The position numbers and the translations under genes are program-made. Of a DNA stretch of 64,000 nucleotides, positions 47,046 to 56,220 are shown in pieces. Origin of the DNA: Eubacterium sp. CAG:252 (GTDB taxonomy: Bacteria; Bacillota; Clostridia; Lachnospirales; Lachnospiraceae); the NCBI GenBank assembly GCA_000436535.1, contig FR886340.1, positions 89,212 through 153,211 of the forward strand, in the 5' to 3' direction. How positions within the stretch are numbered: the stretch's first letter is position 1; every line of letters starts with the position of its first letter. The notes beneath the pieces are model-generated. The model did no database searches. It saw only the letters and a program-made list of their open reading frames with translations, and was not told the DNA's origin.

Positions 47046-47300
47046 TTAGCATTTTTCTTTATGTTTATCAAGGCAGACATTTACAAGAACAATATCTTTG
47101 CCAATGGATTTGATACACTTAAATGGAATGACATACACGAATTCTCTTCCAAGAAAACCACATAATTTGCCGGGACCGGGGATAATAATAGAGTTGATAC
47201 ATCCATTGGACGGGTTAAAATCTATGTCGATGACACAGCCTAGTATACGGCAGTCTTCTTCGTTGATGACCTGCTTGTTTTTTAAGTCAAACATTTTCAT
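47046..47300 (-). CDS. YlmC/YmxH-family PRC-barrel protein
   Basis: An 84-residue protein, MKMFDLKNKQVINEEDCRIL onward, with the PRC-barrel pattern of the YlmC/YmxH family. Members are associated with sporulation in spore-forming Firmicutes. AAGGAGG precedes the start. It may be co-transcribed with the lactonase-family gene 44 bases downstream. Function unknown. Confidence 0.85.
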   Translation of the reverse strand: MKMFDLKNKQVINEEDCRILGCVIDIDFNPSNGCINSIIIPGPGKLCGFLGREFVYVIPFKCIKSIGKDIVLVNVCLDKHKEKC

Positions 47301-47672
47301 AGGGGTGACCTCCTTTTAGTGGAGAATTTTTATTTAGGTGAATATGTTGGGGCAATTAGGATGCGTTTTTTGTGATGTTTTATACTGGGTGAAATTTTAA
47401 GGAATTTGTTTTTTATATTATATAAAAGGTCTAATAAATATGTGTTAATATAATTAGTTCTTGTTTGCTTTTTAACAGGGGATGCCTAAGGATATTCACA
47501 CTTTATTTTATGAAAAAATGTACGGATTGTGCATGAGATGTCATATGGAAATTATAAAGATAAAATGAACATATTGTGAAAGAAATGTCATATATATTTA
47601 CATAAAAACATTTTATGGTAAAATAAAAACAATTACATAACCTATTACAAAAGGAACAGGGAGGATGATTAT
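47301..47672. other. Divergent intergenic region
   Basis: This AT-rich region separates the minus-strand ylmC-like gene from the zinc peptidase gene. A promoter for the latter is present at 47597-47624. I see no gene or RNA otherwise. Confidence 0.5.
47597..47624 (+). promoter_or_regulatory. Promoter of the zinc metallopeptidase gene
   Basis: TTTACA (47597-47602), 16 bases, TAAAAT (47619-47624) with TG upstream (TGGTAAAAT). Confidence 0.65.
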
Positions 47673-48356
47673 ATGTATTATTTTTATGATGCAACATATA
47701 TACTTGTGCTGATTGGTGCGGTTATAAGTATCATAGCATCTATGAATGTCAAGTCGACATTTAACAGATACAGCAAAGGCAATAATAGAACAAATATGAC
47801 TGGCGCGCAGGCAGCACAGGAGATACTAAGGGCGGCAGGTATAACAGATGTAAGAATAGAGCGTGTAAGCGGTAATCTTACAGACCATTATTCACCTAAA
47901 GAAGGCGTACTAAGACTTTCAGACAGCGTGTATGATGTAAATACAGTAGCAGCAGTTGGTGTTGCTGCACATGAGTGTGGACATGCCATGCAGTATAATG
48001 AAGATTATTTTCCTATAAGAATAAGGTCGGTTGTCATACCACTTGCTAATATCGGCTCATCACTTTCATGGCCAATAATATTACTTGGACTTGTATTTGG
48101 CGCAACAGGACTTATGCAGATAGGAGTACTGTTATTTTCGCTTGTTGTATTATTCCAGTTTCTGACACTTCCGGTAGAGTTTGATGCGTCAGCAAGGGCT
48201 TTAAGGACACTACGTAGCAGAAATATGCTTTCAGGAAATGAGCTGTCAGGTGCAAGAAAGGTTCTTACAGCGGCAGCGCTCACATATGTGGCAGCACTTG
48301 TTACATCTATACTTCAGTTATTAAGACTTATATTGCTTACAAGAAGAAATGATTAA
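47673..48356 (+). CDS. YugP-type membrane zinc metallopeptidase
   Basis: A 227-residue membrane protein with the zinc motif HECGH in AAHECGHAMQYNEDYF (about 100-104). One N-terminal helix, two central helices (about 122-165) and a C-terminal helix are present. It matches the conserved membrane-bound neutral zinc peptidase family (YugP). The second conserved block LPVEFDASARALRTL supplies a likely further ligand. Substrate unknown. The ribosome binding site is AGGGAGG. Confidence 0.9.
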   Translation: MYYFYDATYILVLIGAVISIIASMNVKSTFNRYSKGNNRTNMTGAQAAQEILRAAGITDVRIERVSGNLTDHYSPKEGVLRLSDSVYDVNTVAAVGVAAHECGHAMQYNEDYFPIRIRSVVIPLANIGSSLSWPIILLGLVFGATGLMQIGVLLFSLVVLFQFLTLPVEFDASARALRTLRSRNMLSGNELSGARKVLTAAALTYVAALVTSILQLLRLILLTRRND

Positions 48357-48375
48357 CAGATTTTAAATTTAATGA

Positions 48376-48441
48376 AGAAAAGGCGTATATTGATGAGGAC
48401 TTTATTAATGATGAGGCTTCATTGGATATATGCCTTTTTAA
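48376..48441 (+). terminator. Terminator after the zinc peptidase gene
   Basis: AAAAGGCGTATAT pairs with ATATATGCCTTTT (one G-U pair) and is followed by TTTTT. The loop is long, about 35 bases. Confidence 0.65.
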
Positions 48442-48456
48442 TACGTATATTTTCTA

Positions 48457-48485
48457 TTGACAAAATATACACAACGTGCTATTCT
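48457..48485 (+). promoter_or_regulatory. Promoter before the Rpn-family remnant
   Basis: TTGACA (48457-48462), 17 bases, TATTCT (48480-48485). Confidence 0.6.
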
Positions 48486-48499
48486 ATAACCATAGTATA

Positions 48500-49265
48500 C
48501 TTAGTAAGTCTTAAGAATTATTTACAGACTAATATTGCGAAAGCAATTATCTATGCTGAATTGTTTCCGAATAATGTCCTGCACAGAAAGAGTATGCTTA
48601 AGATACCGACACCGCATTTTATCACATTTTATAATGGAAAAGAGAAGATGAAGGAGCGTGTTAAGATATTGAGACTGTCAGATATGTTTGAGCAGAAGAC
48701 GGATAATCCGGAGCTTGAGCTGATAGTTACTGTCATTAATATTAATCCGGAATATGAGAGTGACAATGACAGCAGGACTGATAAGGAAGAGCCTATTATC
48801 GGTGATGAAAGTAAGGATGTTTTTGTTAAAAATGCACTTGCAAATGCAGACATACTTAACCGATGCAAGTCTTTAAGGGATTATATGACATTTGTTAATA
48901 AGGTACGTAATAAGACGGATGTTTATGAAATGGACGTAAAGGAAGCGGTAACAGAAGCGGTGGACGAATGTATTAAGGAGGATGTGCTGTCAGAATTCTT
49001 TATAGAACATAGAGAAGAGGTGATTGCAGTGAGCGTTTTCGAGTATGATGAAGAAGGGCATATGGATATAGTGAGAGAAGAAGGACGTGAGGAAGGAAAA
49101 AGGGAAGGTCTTGCGCAAGGAAGAAAAGAAGGGCTGGAAGAAAGATTGAATATTATGAAAAATGTAATGAACAATCTAGGAAAGTCAGCAGACGAAGCAA
49201 TGGACATAATAGGAGTAAAAGAAGCCGAAAGAGAAGAATTAAAGAAAATGCTGCTTGGAGAATAG
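48500..49265 (+). pseudogene. Rpn-family recombination-promoting nuclease/putative transposase, 5'-truncated
   Basis: The C-terminal half of a PD-(D/E)XK Rpn/YhgA-like protein. The recognisable part starts at KIPTPHFITFYNGKEKM (from about 48602) and continues to the Lys/Glu-rich tail EEGREEGKREGLAQGRKEG, which is typical. The nuclease core that normally precedes it (about 100 residues with D and ExK) is missing. The frame remains open upstream to 48372, but that part overlaps a terminator and a promoter and does not resemble the family. Probably inactive. Confidence 0.75.
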
Positions 49266-49704
49266 TGTGTAAAGTCAGTTACAATTAAGCTGCAATTAAG
49301 TTGCCATAGGTTATAAGGTTTTAATGGTATATATGCGTGAGTAAGAGTATGCCATATATAAAAGTCTTATAATCTATGGCATTTGTGCATTATATACGAC
49401 CTTTAACCCAGCTTTAATAAAGAAAATAACATAGAATTACTTTAAGTTTGGAAAAAATTAAATGATTATTTGTGAAATGTGACAAAAAACACTTAAATTT
49501 TCATAAAAAATATGTTACAATGCACTTAATGAAGAACATAATCAATTACATATGTACAATTTAATACTTTGGTACTATGATGATAGTACTAAAGTTACCA
49601 CATCCTCTTAAATGGGGGATAAGAGATGATTGCATTAACTATTCTAAAGTAATAGAATATATGTCAGTTGATGAATACATTCACATTATTGAAGAGGGGT
49701 TGTT
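49266..49704. other. Intergenic region upstream of the pilus genes
   Basis: It holds the inverted repeat at 49302-49381, a promoter with TGTTACAAT (49514-49521, -35 TTAAAT at 49493), and a 5' leader of about 175 bases with several small hairpins before pilC. A 62-codon frame (49577-49765) lacks a ribosome binding site and overlaps pilC by 61 bases. Confidence 0.5.
49302..49381. repeat. 80-base inverted-repeat element
   Basis: TGCCATAGGTTATAAG (49302-49317) and CTTATAATCTATGGCA (49366-49381) pair at 15 of 16 positions with a 48-base loop. A second arm, ATGCCATA (49349-49356), could compete for the right arm. No good T run follows. Confidence 0.5.
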
Positions 49705-50919
49705 ATGGAAACATATTCATACACAGCAGTTGCAAAGGATGGCAAGGATAAAAAAGGGCAGATAGAGGCAGAAACAAGAGATGATGCAGCGAGAAAGCTT
49801 AAGGAGTTAGGACTTACTCCTATGGCGATTAAGCAGCAGAGTGCTCTTGATAAGGATATAGAAATTCCATTTCTGACAAAGAAGAAAGTCAAGCCAAGAG
49901 ATATGAGCGTGTTCTGCAGGCAGTTCGCAAGTATACTGAATGCAGGTGTAAGCGTTGTCAATGCTCTTGAGATGCTGGCTGAGCAGACAGAGAATAAAGA
50001 CCTTAAGAAAGCTATTATGGATGCCCAGTCGGGTGTTGAAAAAGGTGAAACATTATCAGACTCTATGCGACAGGACTCAGGTATATTTCCATCTATCCTT
50101 ATAGATATGGTTAAAGCCGGTGAGTCGTCAGGTAGTCTTGAAAATGCACTTACCCGTATGGCTATACAGTTTGAAAAGCAGGCTAAGACACAGGGCATAG
50201 TTAAAAAGGCTATGATGTATCCTATTGTTCTGTTAGTAGTTATGGTCGGTGTTATCATAGTTATGCTTACATTTGTTATACCGAACTTTGTTTCGATGTT
50301 TGAAGACCTCGACTCAGAGCTTCCATTTATGACAAAGGCAGTACTTGCCATGAGTAATGCGGTTATGAATTACTGGTACATAATAATAGCGGTTATTGCA
50401 GCTATAGTAGTAGGATATAAAATGTATGTAAAGACCGATGCAGGCAGACACAGTGTGGACAAGCTTAAGCTCAAAATTCCTGTATTCGGAGTGTTGCAGA
50501 CAAAGACAGCGTGTGCAAGCTTTGCAAGAACATTAAGCACACTTTTACAGGCAGGTATGCCGATGATAGAGGCACTTGACATATCAGCTTCAACTATGAC
50601 AAATGTACTTTTTAAGGATGCGCTTATGAAAGCCAAAAGTGGCGTGGCACTTGGACTTCCGCTGTCGAACCAGTTGAAAGCCACACAGATATTTCCACCT
50701 ATGATAGTTCATATGGTTGGTATCGGTGAGGAAACTGGTAATATAGAAGAAATGCTTACTAACTCAGCAGGTTACTATGAGGAAGAGGTTGAGGTGCAGA
50801 CACAGACACTTACAGCTCTTATGGAACCAGCTATTATAGTTGTTATGGCGTTAGTAGTAGTAGTGCTGATACTTTCTATATACCAGCCTATGATTCAGCT
50901 GTACAACACATTGGGCTAA
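49705..50919 (+). CDS. pilC: Type IV pilus inner-membrane platform protein PilC
   Basis: Polytopic platform protein that couples the assembly ATPase to pilin polymerisation. The 404-residue protein begins YTAVAKDGKDKKGQIEAE and has two GspF domains (about 70-195 and 275-400), with FCRQFASILNAGVSVVNALE and FARTLSTLLQAGMPMIEALD as paired signatures, and three membrane helices. It is first in its transcript; pilB and pilT, usually adjacent, are not in the window. Confidence 0.94.
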   Translation: METYSYTAVAKDGKDKKGQIEAETRDDAARKLKELGLTPMAIKQQSALDKDIEIPFLTKKKVKPRDMSVFCRQFASILNAGVSVVNALEMLAEQTENKDLKKAIMDAQSGVEKGETLSDSMRQDSGIFPSILIDMVKAGESSGSLENALTRMAIQFEKQAKTQGIVKKAMMYPIVLLVVMVGVIIVMLTFVIPNFVSMFEDLDSELPFMTKAVLAMSNAVMNYWYIIIAVIAAIVVGYKMYVKTDAGRHSVDKLKLKIPVFGVLQTKTACASFARTLSTLLQAGMPMIEALDISASTMTNVLFKDALMKAKSGVALGLPLSNQLKATQIFPPMIVHMVGIGEETGNIEEMLTNSAGYYEEEVEVQTQTLTALMEPAIIVVMALVVVVLILSIYQPMIQLYNTLG

Positions 50920-51079
50920 GCTGGTTACAGTACATTTTATATGTACTTATGATTACGTATATGATTGGTATGGCAGTGATAACATTCCCTTATATGAATA
51001 TACGGGAGACATATAGGAGATATGTTAGTAGTCATACTGAATTATATAAATATATTATTATCAAAGGGAGATAAAGAAG

Positions 51080-51583
51080 ATGAAAAAGACACAGAAAAGA
51101 CTTGGTAACAAAGGTTTCTCTTTAGTAGAACTTATCGTTGTTATCGCAATCATGGCAGTACTCGTTGGTGTACTTGCTCCTACACTCGTAAAGAATATTG
51201 AAAAATCAAGAGAATCTACAGATTTACAGAATCTTGATACACTTAGAGGCGCTGTTGTAACAGCACTTTCTGATGAAAATGTAAATAATAAAGTTGGAAA
51301 TGGTGGAACATATACAATCAGTACAGATTCTACATCAAAGAAAATAACTGTAACAGCAGATAGTACAGCAACTGGTGGTACAGAATTACAGGAAGCATTA
51401 CAGGATAGTATGCCATCATCTATTAGTATGAAAAGTAAAGCAGCTGGAACAACAGCAATAAAGGTAACAATATCAAGTGAAGGTGCTGTATCAGCATATG
51501 TTGGTGCATCTGAAAGTGCAGCTGTTCCTTGTAAAAATACTAAAGATTCAGATGGCAATGCACAGAAATTACTTTCTAAATAA
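51080..51583 (+). CDS. Type IV pilin (probable major pilin)
   Basis: A 167-residue prepilin. The leader MKKTQKRLGNKG is cut before FSLVELIVVIAIMAVLVG, with Glu at mature position 5. The globular part is Thr/Ser-rich with few aromatic residues and a C-terminal single Cys. GTT/ATC codons at the start and the strong ribosome binding site (AAGGGAG) differ from the neighbours and suggest high expression, supporting the major pilin role. The 160-base gap after pilC could hold its own promoter. Confidence 0.9.
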   Translation: MKKTQKRLGNKGFSLVELIVVIAIMAVLVGVLAPTLVKNIEKSRESTDLQNLDTLRGAVVTALSDENVNNKVGNGGTYTISTDSTSKKITVTADSTATGGTELQEALQDSMPSSISMKSKAAGTTAIKVTISSEGAVSAYVGASESAAVPCKNTKDSDGNAQKLLSK

Positions 51584-51604
51584 TAAATATGATAAGGAAA
51601 AAAT

Positions 51605-52369
51605 ATGCAATACGAACTCATACTCTACGTCATAATATTCCTCTACGGAATTGTAATAGGAAGTTTTTTGAACGTACTAATATATAGATTACCATTAAAA
51701 GAGAATATAGCGACGGAGAATTCGCATTGTATGTCATGTGGTCACAGACTCCAGTGGTACGATTTAGTACCACTGGTGAGCTACATGATACTTGGTGGAA
51801 AGTGCCGTTATTGTAAGACAAAGATATCACCACAGTACCCGATAATAGAGGCTGCTAATGGTGTTATGTATGTCATCATATTTGCAGTGAATGGACTGAA
51901 TATAATATCTGGTCTGATGTGTCTGGTTTTTTCAATGTTTCTTGTCATATCAGTTATTGATGAAAGAACACAGGAGATTCCGTTCGCACTTAATATAGTA
52001 ATAGGAGTCCTCGGTATAATAAGAATACTTTTTGACAGAGAACACCTATTAGATTATCTAATAGGCTTTTTTTGTATAAGCGGTTTTATGCTTTTACTTC
52101 TTATTATAGGACGTGCCGTTAAGGGAGTCGATGCATTTGGAGGCGGAGATATAAAGCTTATGGCAGCGGCAGGACTATTTCTGGGATATAAGAATGTAAT
52201 ACTTGCATTCTTTCTTGGCTGTATATTGGGAGCAGTCATACATGTTATAAGAATGAAGGTCAGTGGAAAGCAGAGAGTATTAGCTTTCGGACCATATCTG
52301 TGTGCAGGGCTTACGATAGCCATGCTTTTTGGAACGAATATAATTAACTGGTACATATCGTTATTCTGA
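51605..52369 (+). CDS. pilD: Prepilin peptidase (leader peptidase/N-methyltransferase)
   Basis: Membrane aspartic protease (family A24) that cleaves prepilins after Gly and methylates the new N-terminus. The 254-residue protein has the N-terminal methyltransferase part with two CxxC pairs (CMSCGHRL and CRYCKTKI), then catalytic Asp in VIDERTQEIP (about 119) and the GGGD motif in FGGGDIKLM (about 180). It serves all the prepilins in this window. Confidence 0.95.
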   Translation: MQYELILYVIIFLYGIVIGSFLNVLIYRLPLKENIATENSHCMSCGHRLQWYDLVPLVSYMILGGKCRYCKTKISPQYPIIEAANGVMYVIIFAVNGLNIISGLMCLVFSMFLVISVIDERTQEIPFALNIVIGVLGIIRILFDREHLLDYLIGFFCISGFMLLLLIIGRAVKGVDAFGGGDIKLMAAAGLFLGYKNVILAFFLGCILGAVIHVIRMKVSGKQRVLAFGPYLCAGLTIAMLFGTNIINWYISLF

Positions 52370-52378
52370 TGTAAGGGG

Positions 52379-52415
52379 CAAAAAGTTGTTCGTGCTTGCA
52401 CGATAAGACTTTTTA
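52379..52415 (+). terminator. Terminator after the prepilin peptidase gene
   Basis: AAAAAGT / ACTTTTT outer stem with an inner CGTGC-TT-GCACG; the T-rich arm ends the structure. It separates the two pilus transcripts. Confidence 0.7.
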
Positions 52416-52512
52416 CATTGTGAGCCGTTTAACACCGAAAACGTAAATTATCAGAGTTATATATAAATTAGTATATAGTGTTGTTATAAAAGTTAATGCA
52501 GACTTATATGGC

Positions 52513-52542
52513 TTGACACTATATTTTTAATAGTAATAATTA
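52513..52542 (+). promoter_or_regulatory. Promoter of the second pilus operon
   Basis: Perfect TTGACA (52513-52518), 18 bases, TAATTA (52537-52542); TAATAA with a 15-base spacer is the alternative. Confidence 0.6.
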
Positions 52543-52575
52543 CAATAATGATTGGGGAGAGGAGACTGTTTCGTT

Positions 52576-54156
52576 ATGGCAGTTAAAGTTAATGGCAGGT
52601 ATATAAGCGTAAGCATTAACAGTGAATACATAAAGTTGTGTGAAGCAACGAAAGGTGCTAAGAACACAACAGTTCACAAGATAGTGACTGTAGGAACACC
52701 TGAGGGTGTATATAGCGATGGCGATATTCTTGATGTAAAAGAACTTGCCAAAGTTATTAAGTCAGCACTTGACGATAATCGTATGAATTCTAATGATGTT
52801 GTATTTACAATATCATCTAATAAGATAGCAACTAAGGATGTATTAGTTCCTGATGTCAAGGGCAACAAGATTGACAAGATTATAGAAACTAATGCAGCAG
52901 AATATTTTCCAGTTAAAATAGAAGATTATATAGTACAGTATTATCCACTTGAAAAGGTGGAAGAAGAGGGCACAAGCAAGTTAAAGGTTGTTGTCGTGGC
53001 AGCACCTGCCAAGATAATTGAGAAATATTATGAACTTGCAAAGGATATGGGACTTAAGGTCGCATATATCGATTATGCCGGAAACAGTGTTTATCAGCTT
53101 GTAAAGCAGCAGATAGACAAGAGCACAAGTATTGTTATATCTATAGAAGAGGATACAACACTTGTCAGCATATTTAAGAATGGGGTTATGCAGCTTCAAA
53201 GAAGTGTTCACTATGGTAAGTCACTTATGGTTAATACTGTTATGAATATGTACAAGCTTGATTATGCAGGGGCACTCAGCAAGTTACAGACAGAGTATCT
53301 TCTTGGAAAGTCAGTTGACTCCAATGAGATTACAGAGTCGGTAAGACCACTTATCAGCAATATAAGCAGAATTACTGATTATTATGTATCAAGAAATAAT
53401 ACTCCTATTGAGAAAATATATTTTATAGGTAATGCAACGACTATCAGAGGCTTTAATAAGTTAATGTCCAATGAGTTCAATATGGAGATTGTTCCTATAG
53501 ATAGCCTTGACGGAGTGCTTACAGATAAGAGAACATATGTTGACGAGAGTTCGCTTACATCTTATACAGCAGCTATAGGCGCTCTTATAGCACCTGTAAA
53601 CTTTGTATCTTTAACGAAGATAGAAGAAGATAAGAAGAAGGACAGCGGAAAGAGTATGGCACTTATAGTAGTTGCGGCGGTTGCAGCTTCGCTTCTTTTA
53701 GTGCTTGTTCCGGGCGTGCAGCTTATATTTTCTAATATTCAGGTTGCAGCACTTAAGAATGATGTCAAGAAGTTAGAGCCTATTGAAAATATTGTTAATG
53801 AATATTATCAGGCTAAGGATGAGAATACAGATGTTAAGACATTTAAGACACAGGCATCTAATAACAATGACTCTGTTGATACATTTGTAAGCCAGCTTGA
53901 AAGCAAGGTTCCAAGCGATGTTGTGATAACAAGTATGAGTGTTACATCGGGCAATGTTGCCATAAGTGGTACAGCTTCAAGCAAGTCATCACTTGGTATG
54001 CTTGTATTACAGTTACAGTCAATACCGACAGTATCCAATGTTGTAGTATCTAATGAAACAGAAAACAGAGATAACACTGGTACTATCCAGTTAAGCTTTT
54101 CTCTTAGCTGCTCATTCGGAGATATAAAAGGTGCTTTGCAGGGAGGTAATAAGTAA
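52576..54156 (+). CDS. PilM-PilN fusion protein
   Basis: A 526-residue protein combining two pilus alignment-complex subunits. Residues 1-about 340 are actin-like PilM (NAAEYFPVKIEDYIVQYYPL, and AIGALIAPVNF at the end). A membrane helix (about 360-385) and an outer-face domain follow that match PilN (KLEPIENIVNEYYQAKD, VITSMSVTSGNVAISGTA). PilM is normally a separate cytoplasmic protein that binds the N-terminal tail of PilN, so fusion would fix that contact. ATG 52576 is preferred; GAGGAG is 12 bases upstream. It overlaps the next start by one base. Confidence 0.88.
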   Translation: MAVKVNGRYISVSINSEYIKLCEATKGAKNTTVHKIVTVGTPEGVYSDGDILDVKELAKVIKSALDDNRMNSNDVVFTISSNKIATKDVLVPDVKGNKIDKIIETNAAEYFPVKIEDYIVQYYPLEKVEEEGTSKLKVVVVAAPAKIIEKYYELAKDMGLKVAYIDYAGNSVYQLVKQQIDKSTSIVISIEEDTTLVSIFKNGVMQLQRSVHYGKSLMVNTVMNMYKLDYAGALSKLQTEYLLGKSVDSNEITESVRPLISNISRITDYYVSRNNTPIEKIYFIGNATTIRGFNKLMSNEFNMEIVPIDSLDGVLTDKRTYVDESSLTSYTAAIGALIAPVNFVSLTKIEEDKKKDSGKSMALIVVAAVAASLLLVLVPGVQLIFSNIQVAALKNDVKKLEPIENIVNEYYQAKDENTDVKTFKTQASNNNDSVDTFVSQLESKVPSDVVITSMSVTSGNVAISGTASSKSSLGMLVLQLQSIPTVSNVVVSNETENRDNTGTIQLSFSLSCSFGDIKGALQGGNK

Positions 54157-54854
54157 TGAAGGAAAAGTTAAAGAAAAGTCTTACTATATCTGAAAAAGAT
54201 AAAAAACTGCTTGTGTATGTATTTGCATTTCTTATCGTCTTTCTTGCTTACTTTGTAGGTTTCCAGAATCTGTCAACAGCGCTTGATACATCAACTAAGC
54301 AGGTTACAGAGCTTACTAAGAAGAAAAAAGACCTTACAACAAAAAATGAGAATAAGGCTAAGTATGAGTCTGACACACTTACATTAAAGAGTGAGTCATC
54401 CAAGCTTTTTAGTACATTTGAAAATGGTACAAGCCAGCCGGCAACATTACAGTTCCTTAACTCTATAGAGAGTTCAACAGGAGTGTGGGTTAAGAGTATT
54501 ACATTTTCAGAACCTGTTGCAGTGTATACATTTGGACAGAAGGCTTCTTCTAATCCATCTAATACTTCAGGCAGTGCCTACAGCACTAATAATATCGGAT
54601 ACAAGGAAACTATTAATGTATCCTATGAGGGTACTTACGCACAATGGAAGAATTTTCTTGGATTTATCAATAATTATGAGAAGAAGAACACTATAGAAGC
54701 TATAACAGTTTCCTATAATGAGTCAACAGATGCGGTCACAGGTACTATGACACTTGCACTGTACTCTGTAAGCGGCGATGGCAGAAACTTTGAAGAGCCT
54801 AAGTTTGACTTAAAGACAGGAACAGATAATATATTTGCTAAACCTGGTGAATAA
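54156..54854 (+). CDS. Type IV pilus protein PilO-like
   Basis: A 232-residue single-pass protein: cytoplasmic start, helix about 18-40, coiled coil (about 42-85), then a ferredoxin-like outer domain with a Ser/Asn-rich insertion (about 130-150). It partners PilN in other systems, consistent with its place directly after the PilM-PilN gene with overlapping stop and start (TAATG). Confidence 0.85.
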   Translation: MKEKLKKSLTISEKDKKLLVYVFAFLIVFLAYFVGFQNLSTALDTSTKQVTELTKKKKDLTTKNENKAKYESDTLTLKSESSKLFSTFENGTSQPATLQFLNSIESSTGVWVKSITFSEPVAVYTFGQKASSNPSNTSGSAYSTNNIGYKETINVSYEGTYAQWKNFLGFINNYEKKNTIEAITVSYNESTDAVTGTMTLALYSVSGDGRNFEEPKFDLKTGTDNIFAKPGE

Positions 54855-54928
54855 AGGGTGTGGCAGATAGAATTACACAGCATTAATTCTGATAATGTGC
54901 AATATATAGTAAAAATGGAGAATGACAG

Positions 54929-56200
54929 ATGAGTAGGATAAAGAGGTCAGGCGGTAATAAGCCTTTGGGAAAACTGAATAATGCTGGTTTCTCACTTGTA
55001 GAGGTGCTTGTTGCAATGGCTGTGCTTGCTATTCTGTCAGTACCGGTGCTTAGTTCATTTACCAATGCTGCAAGAATTAACCACAAGGCAAGAAAGGAAG
55101 AGAATGCTAACACTGTAGCTGCTGACATAGTTGAGCAGTTTAAGTCGGTAAGCATGAGCGAAATTCTTGCTGACTATGATGGAAGGTATACAGAAGGCAG
55201 CAACGGAAGTTATATATTTACAGAAAGTAAAACAGGTGCGAATGGAGAGAACTATAAGGTTGTCACTGAGCTTGAGCCGGGCAGGTATAAGGCTGGTGAT
55301 GAAGATGATAAGAACTATAATAACAACATCAATTCTTATGTCAACTCAGTTAAGAACTTTGTGTTAAGAGAGGACTTATACAGCTATGATGCACAGGCGG
55401 AGAAGAAGTTTGCAGAGGTGTATACAGCTGGTTTTGATAGGACTAATATAAAAAAGGTTACGAATATCAAGGTTGAGGTAAAGCACAGCGAGTCGGAAGA
55501 AAATGCTTCGGGAGGCGCAGTTGATGATGGTATAGATGCCTATTATCAGAGAGTTACGGTCAGCTTTGAGTACAGATATAATAATAATGAGGCAGATGTA
55601 TACAAGCCAGACCCTATAGTATATCCAAACAACTATTTCAGGGCTGCAGCAAGTGGAAGTAATTCATACAGGATATCAACAACTCTTGCTAATAATCTTA
55701 AGGATGTGTATGTATTCTATGCACCTTATGACAGATATTCGCACACAACAGTTGATGGCGATGGAAGCAAGTATTATTCATCGGACAAGATTAATATAAC
55801 TTATGATTACAGCAATGAAGCATATGTAAAGTATGACGGCTGTAATGTATTTATCATACAGCAGACTTCAAGAAATGAGAATAATGATAATATAAAGATG
55901 GCATTAAACAGGGCTAATGTAAGTCTTACTATCAATGGAAATGTTATGGATATGGTTACTAAAGGCACTGTAAGCCTTGGTACAAGCGGTTCATATGGAG
56001 GAAGTGGTTCAACAGCTTCAGGTCCTGTAAGTATATTCTCTAATATATATAAGTGGGAAACCTATAAAGACCCTGACAATAATGGCTCAGGCAATAATGG
56101 AATATCAAGCAAGAGCCTTTTATATACGATGACTGTCAAGGTATATTATGGCGATGAAACAGAGCCTATGGCACAGGTTGTTACAACAAAGGTTGGATAG
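54929..56200 (+). CDS. Large minor pilin, PilV/GspI-like
   Basis: A 423-residue prepilin. The cleavage site is NNAG|FSLVEVLVAMAVLAILS with Glu5 present. After the N-terminal helix comes a large beta-rich domain with Tyr/Asn/Ser-rich loops, much longer than the usual 150-200 residues for minor pilins. It has a Gly/Ser segment near 350-370. Minor pilins prime assembly and sit near the tip. Confidence 0.85.
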   Translation: MSRIKRSGGNKPLGKLNNAGFSLVEVLVAMAVLAILSVPVLSSFTNAARINHKARKEENANTVAADIVEQFKSVSMSEILADYDGRYTEGSNGSYIFTESKTGANGENYKVVTELEPGRYKAGDEDDKNYNNNINSYVNSVKNFVLREDLYSYDAQAEKKFAEVYTAGFDRTNIKKVTNIKVEVKHSESEENASGGAVDDGIDAYYQRVTVSFEYRYNNNEADVYKPDPIVYPNNYFRAAASGSNSYRISTTLANNLKDVYVFYAPYDRYSHTTVDGDGSKYYSSDKINITYDYSNEAYVKYDGCNVFIIQQTSRNENNDNIKMALNRANVSLTINGNVMDMVTKGTVSLGTSGSYGGSGSTASGPVSIFSNIYKWETYKDPDNNGSGNNGISSKSLLYTMTVKVYYGDETEPMAQVVTTKVG

Positions 56201-56220
56201 AATAAAGGGAGGAACATCTG

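Noticed and set aside
48372..48500. N-terminal part of the Rpn-family open frame
   Set aside because: The bases form the terminator of the preceding gene and a promoter; the translation does not match the family.
49577..49765. 62-codon open frame overlapping the start of pilC
   Set aside because: No ribosome binding site, 61-base overlap with pilC, and it runs through leader hairpins.
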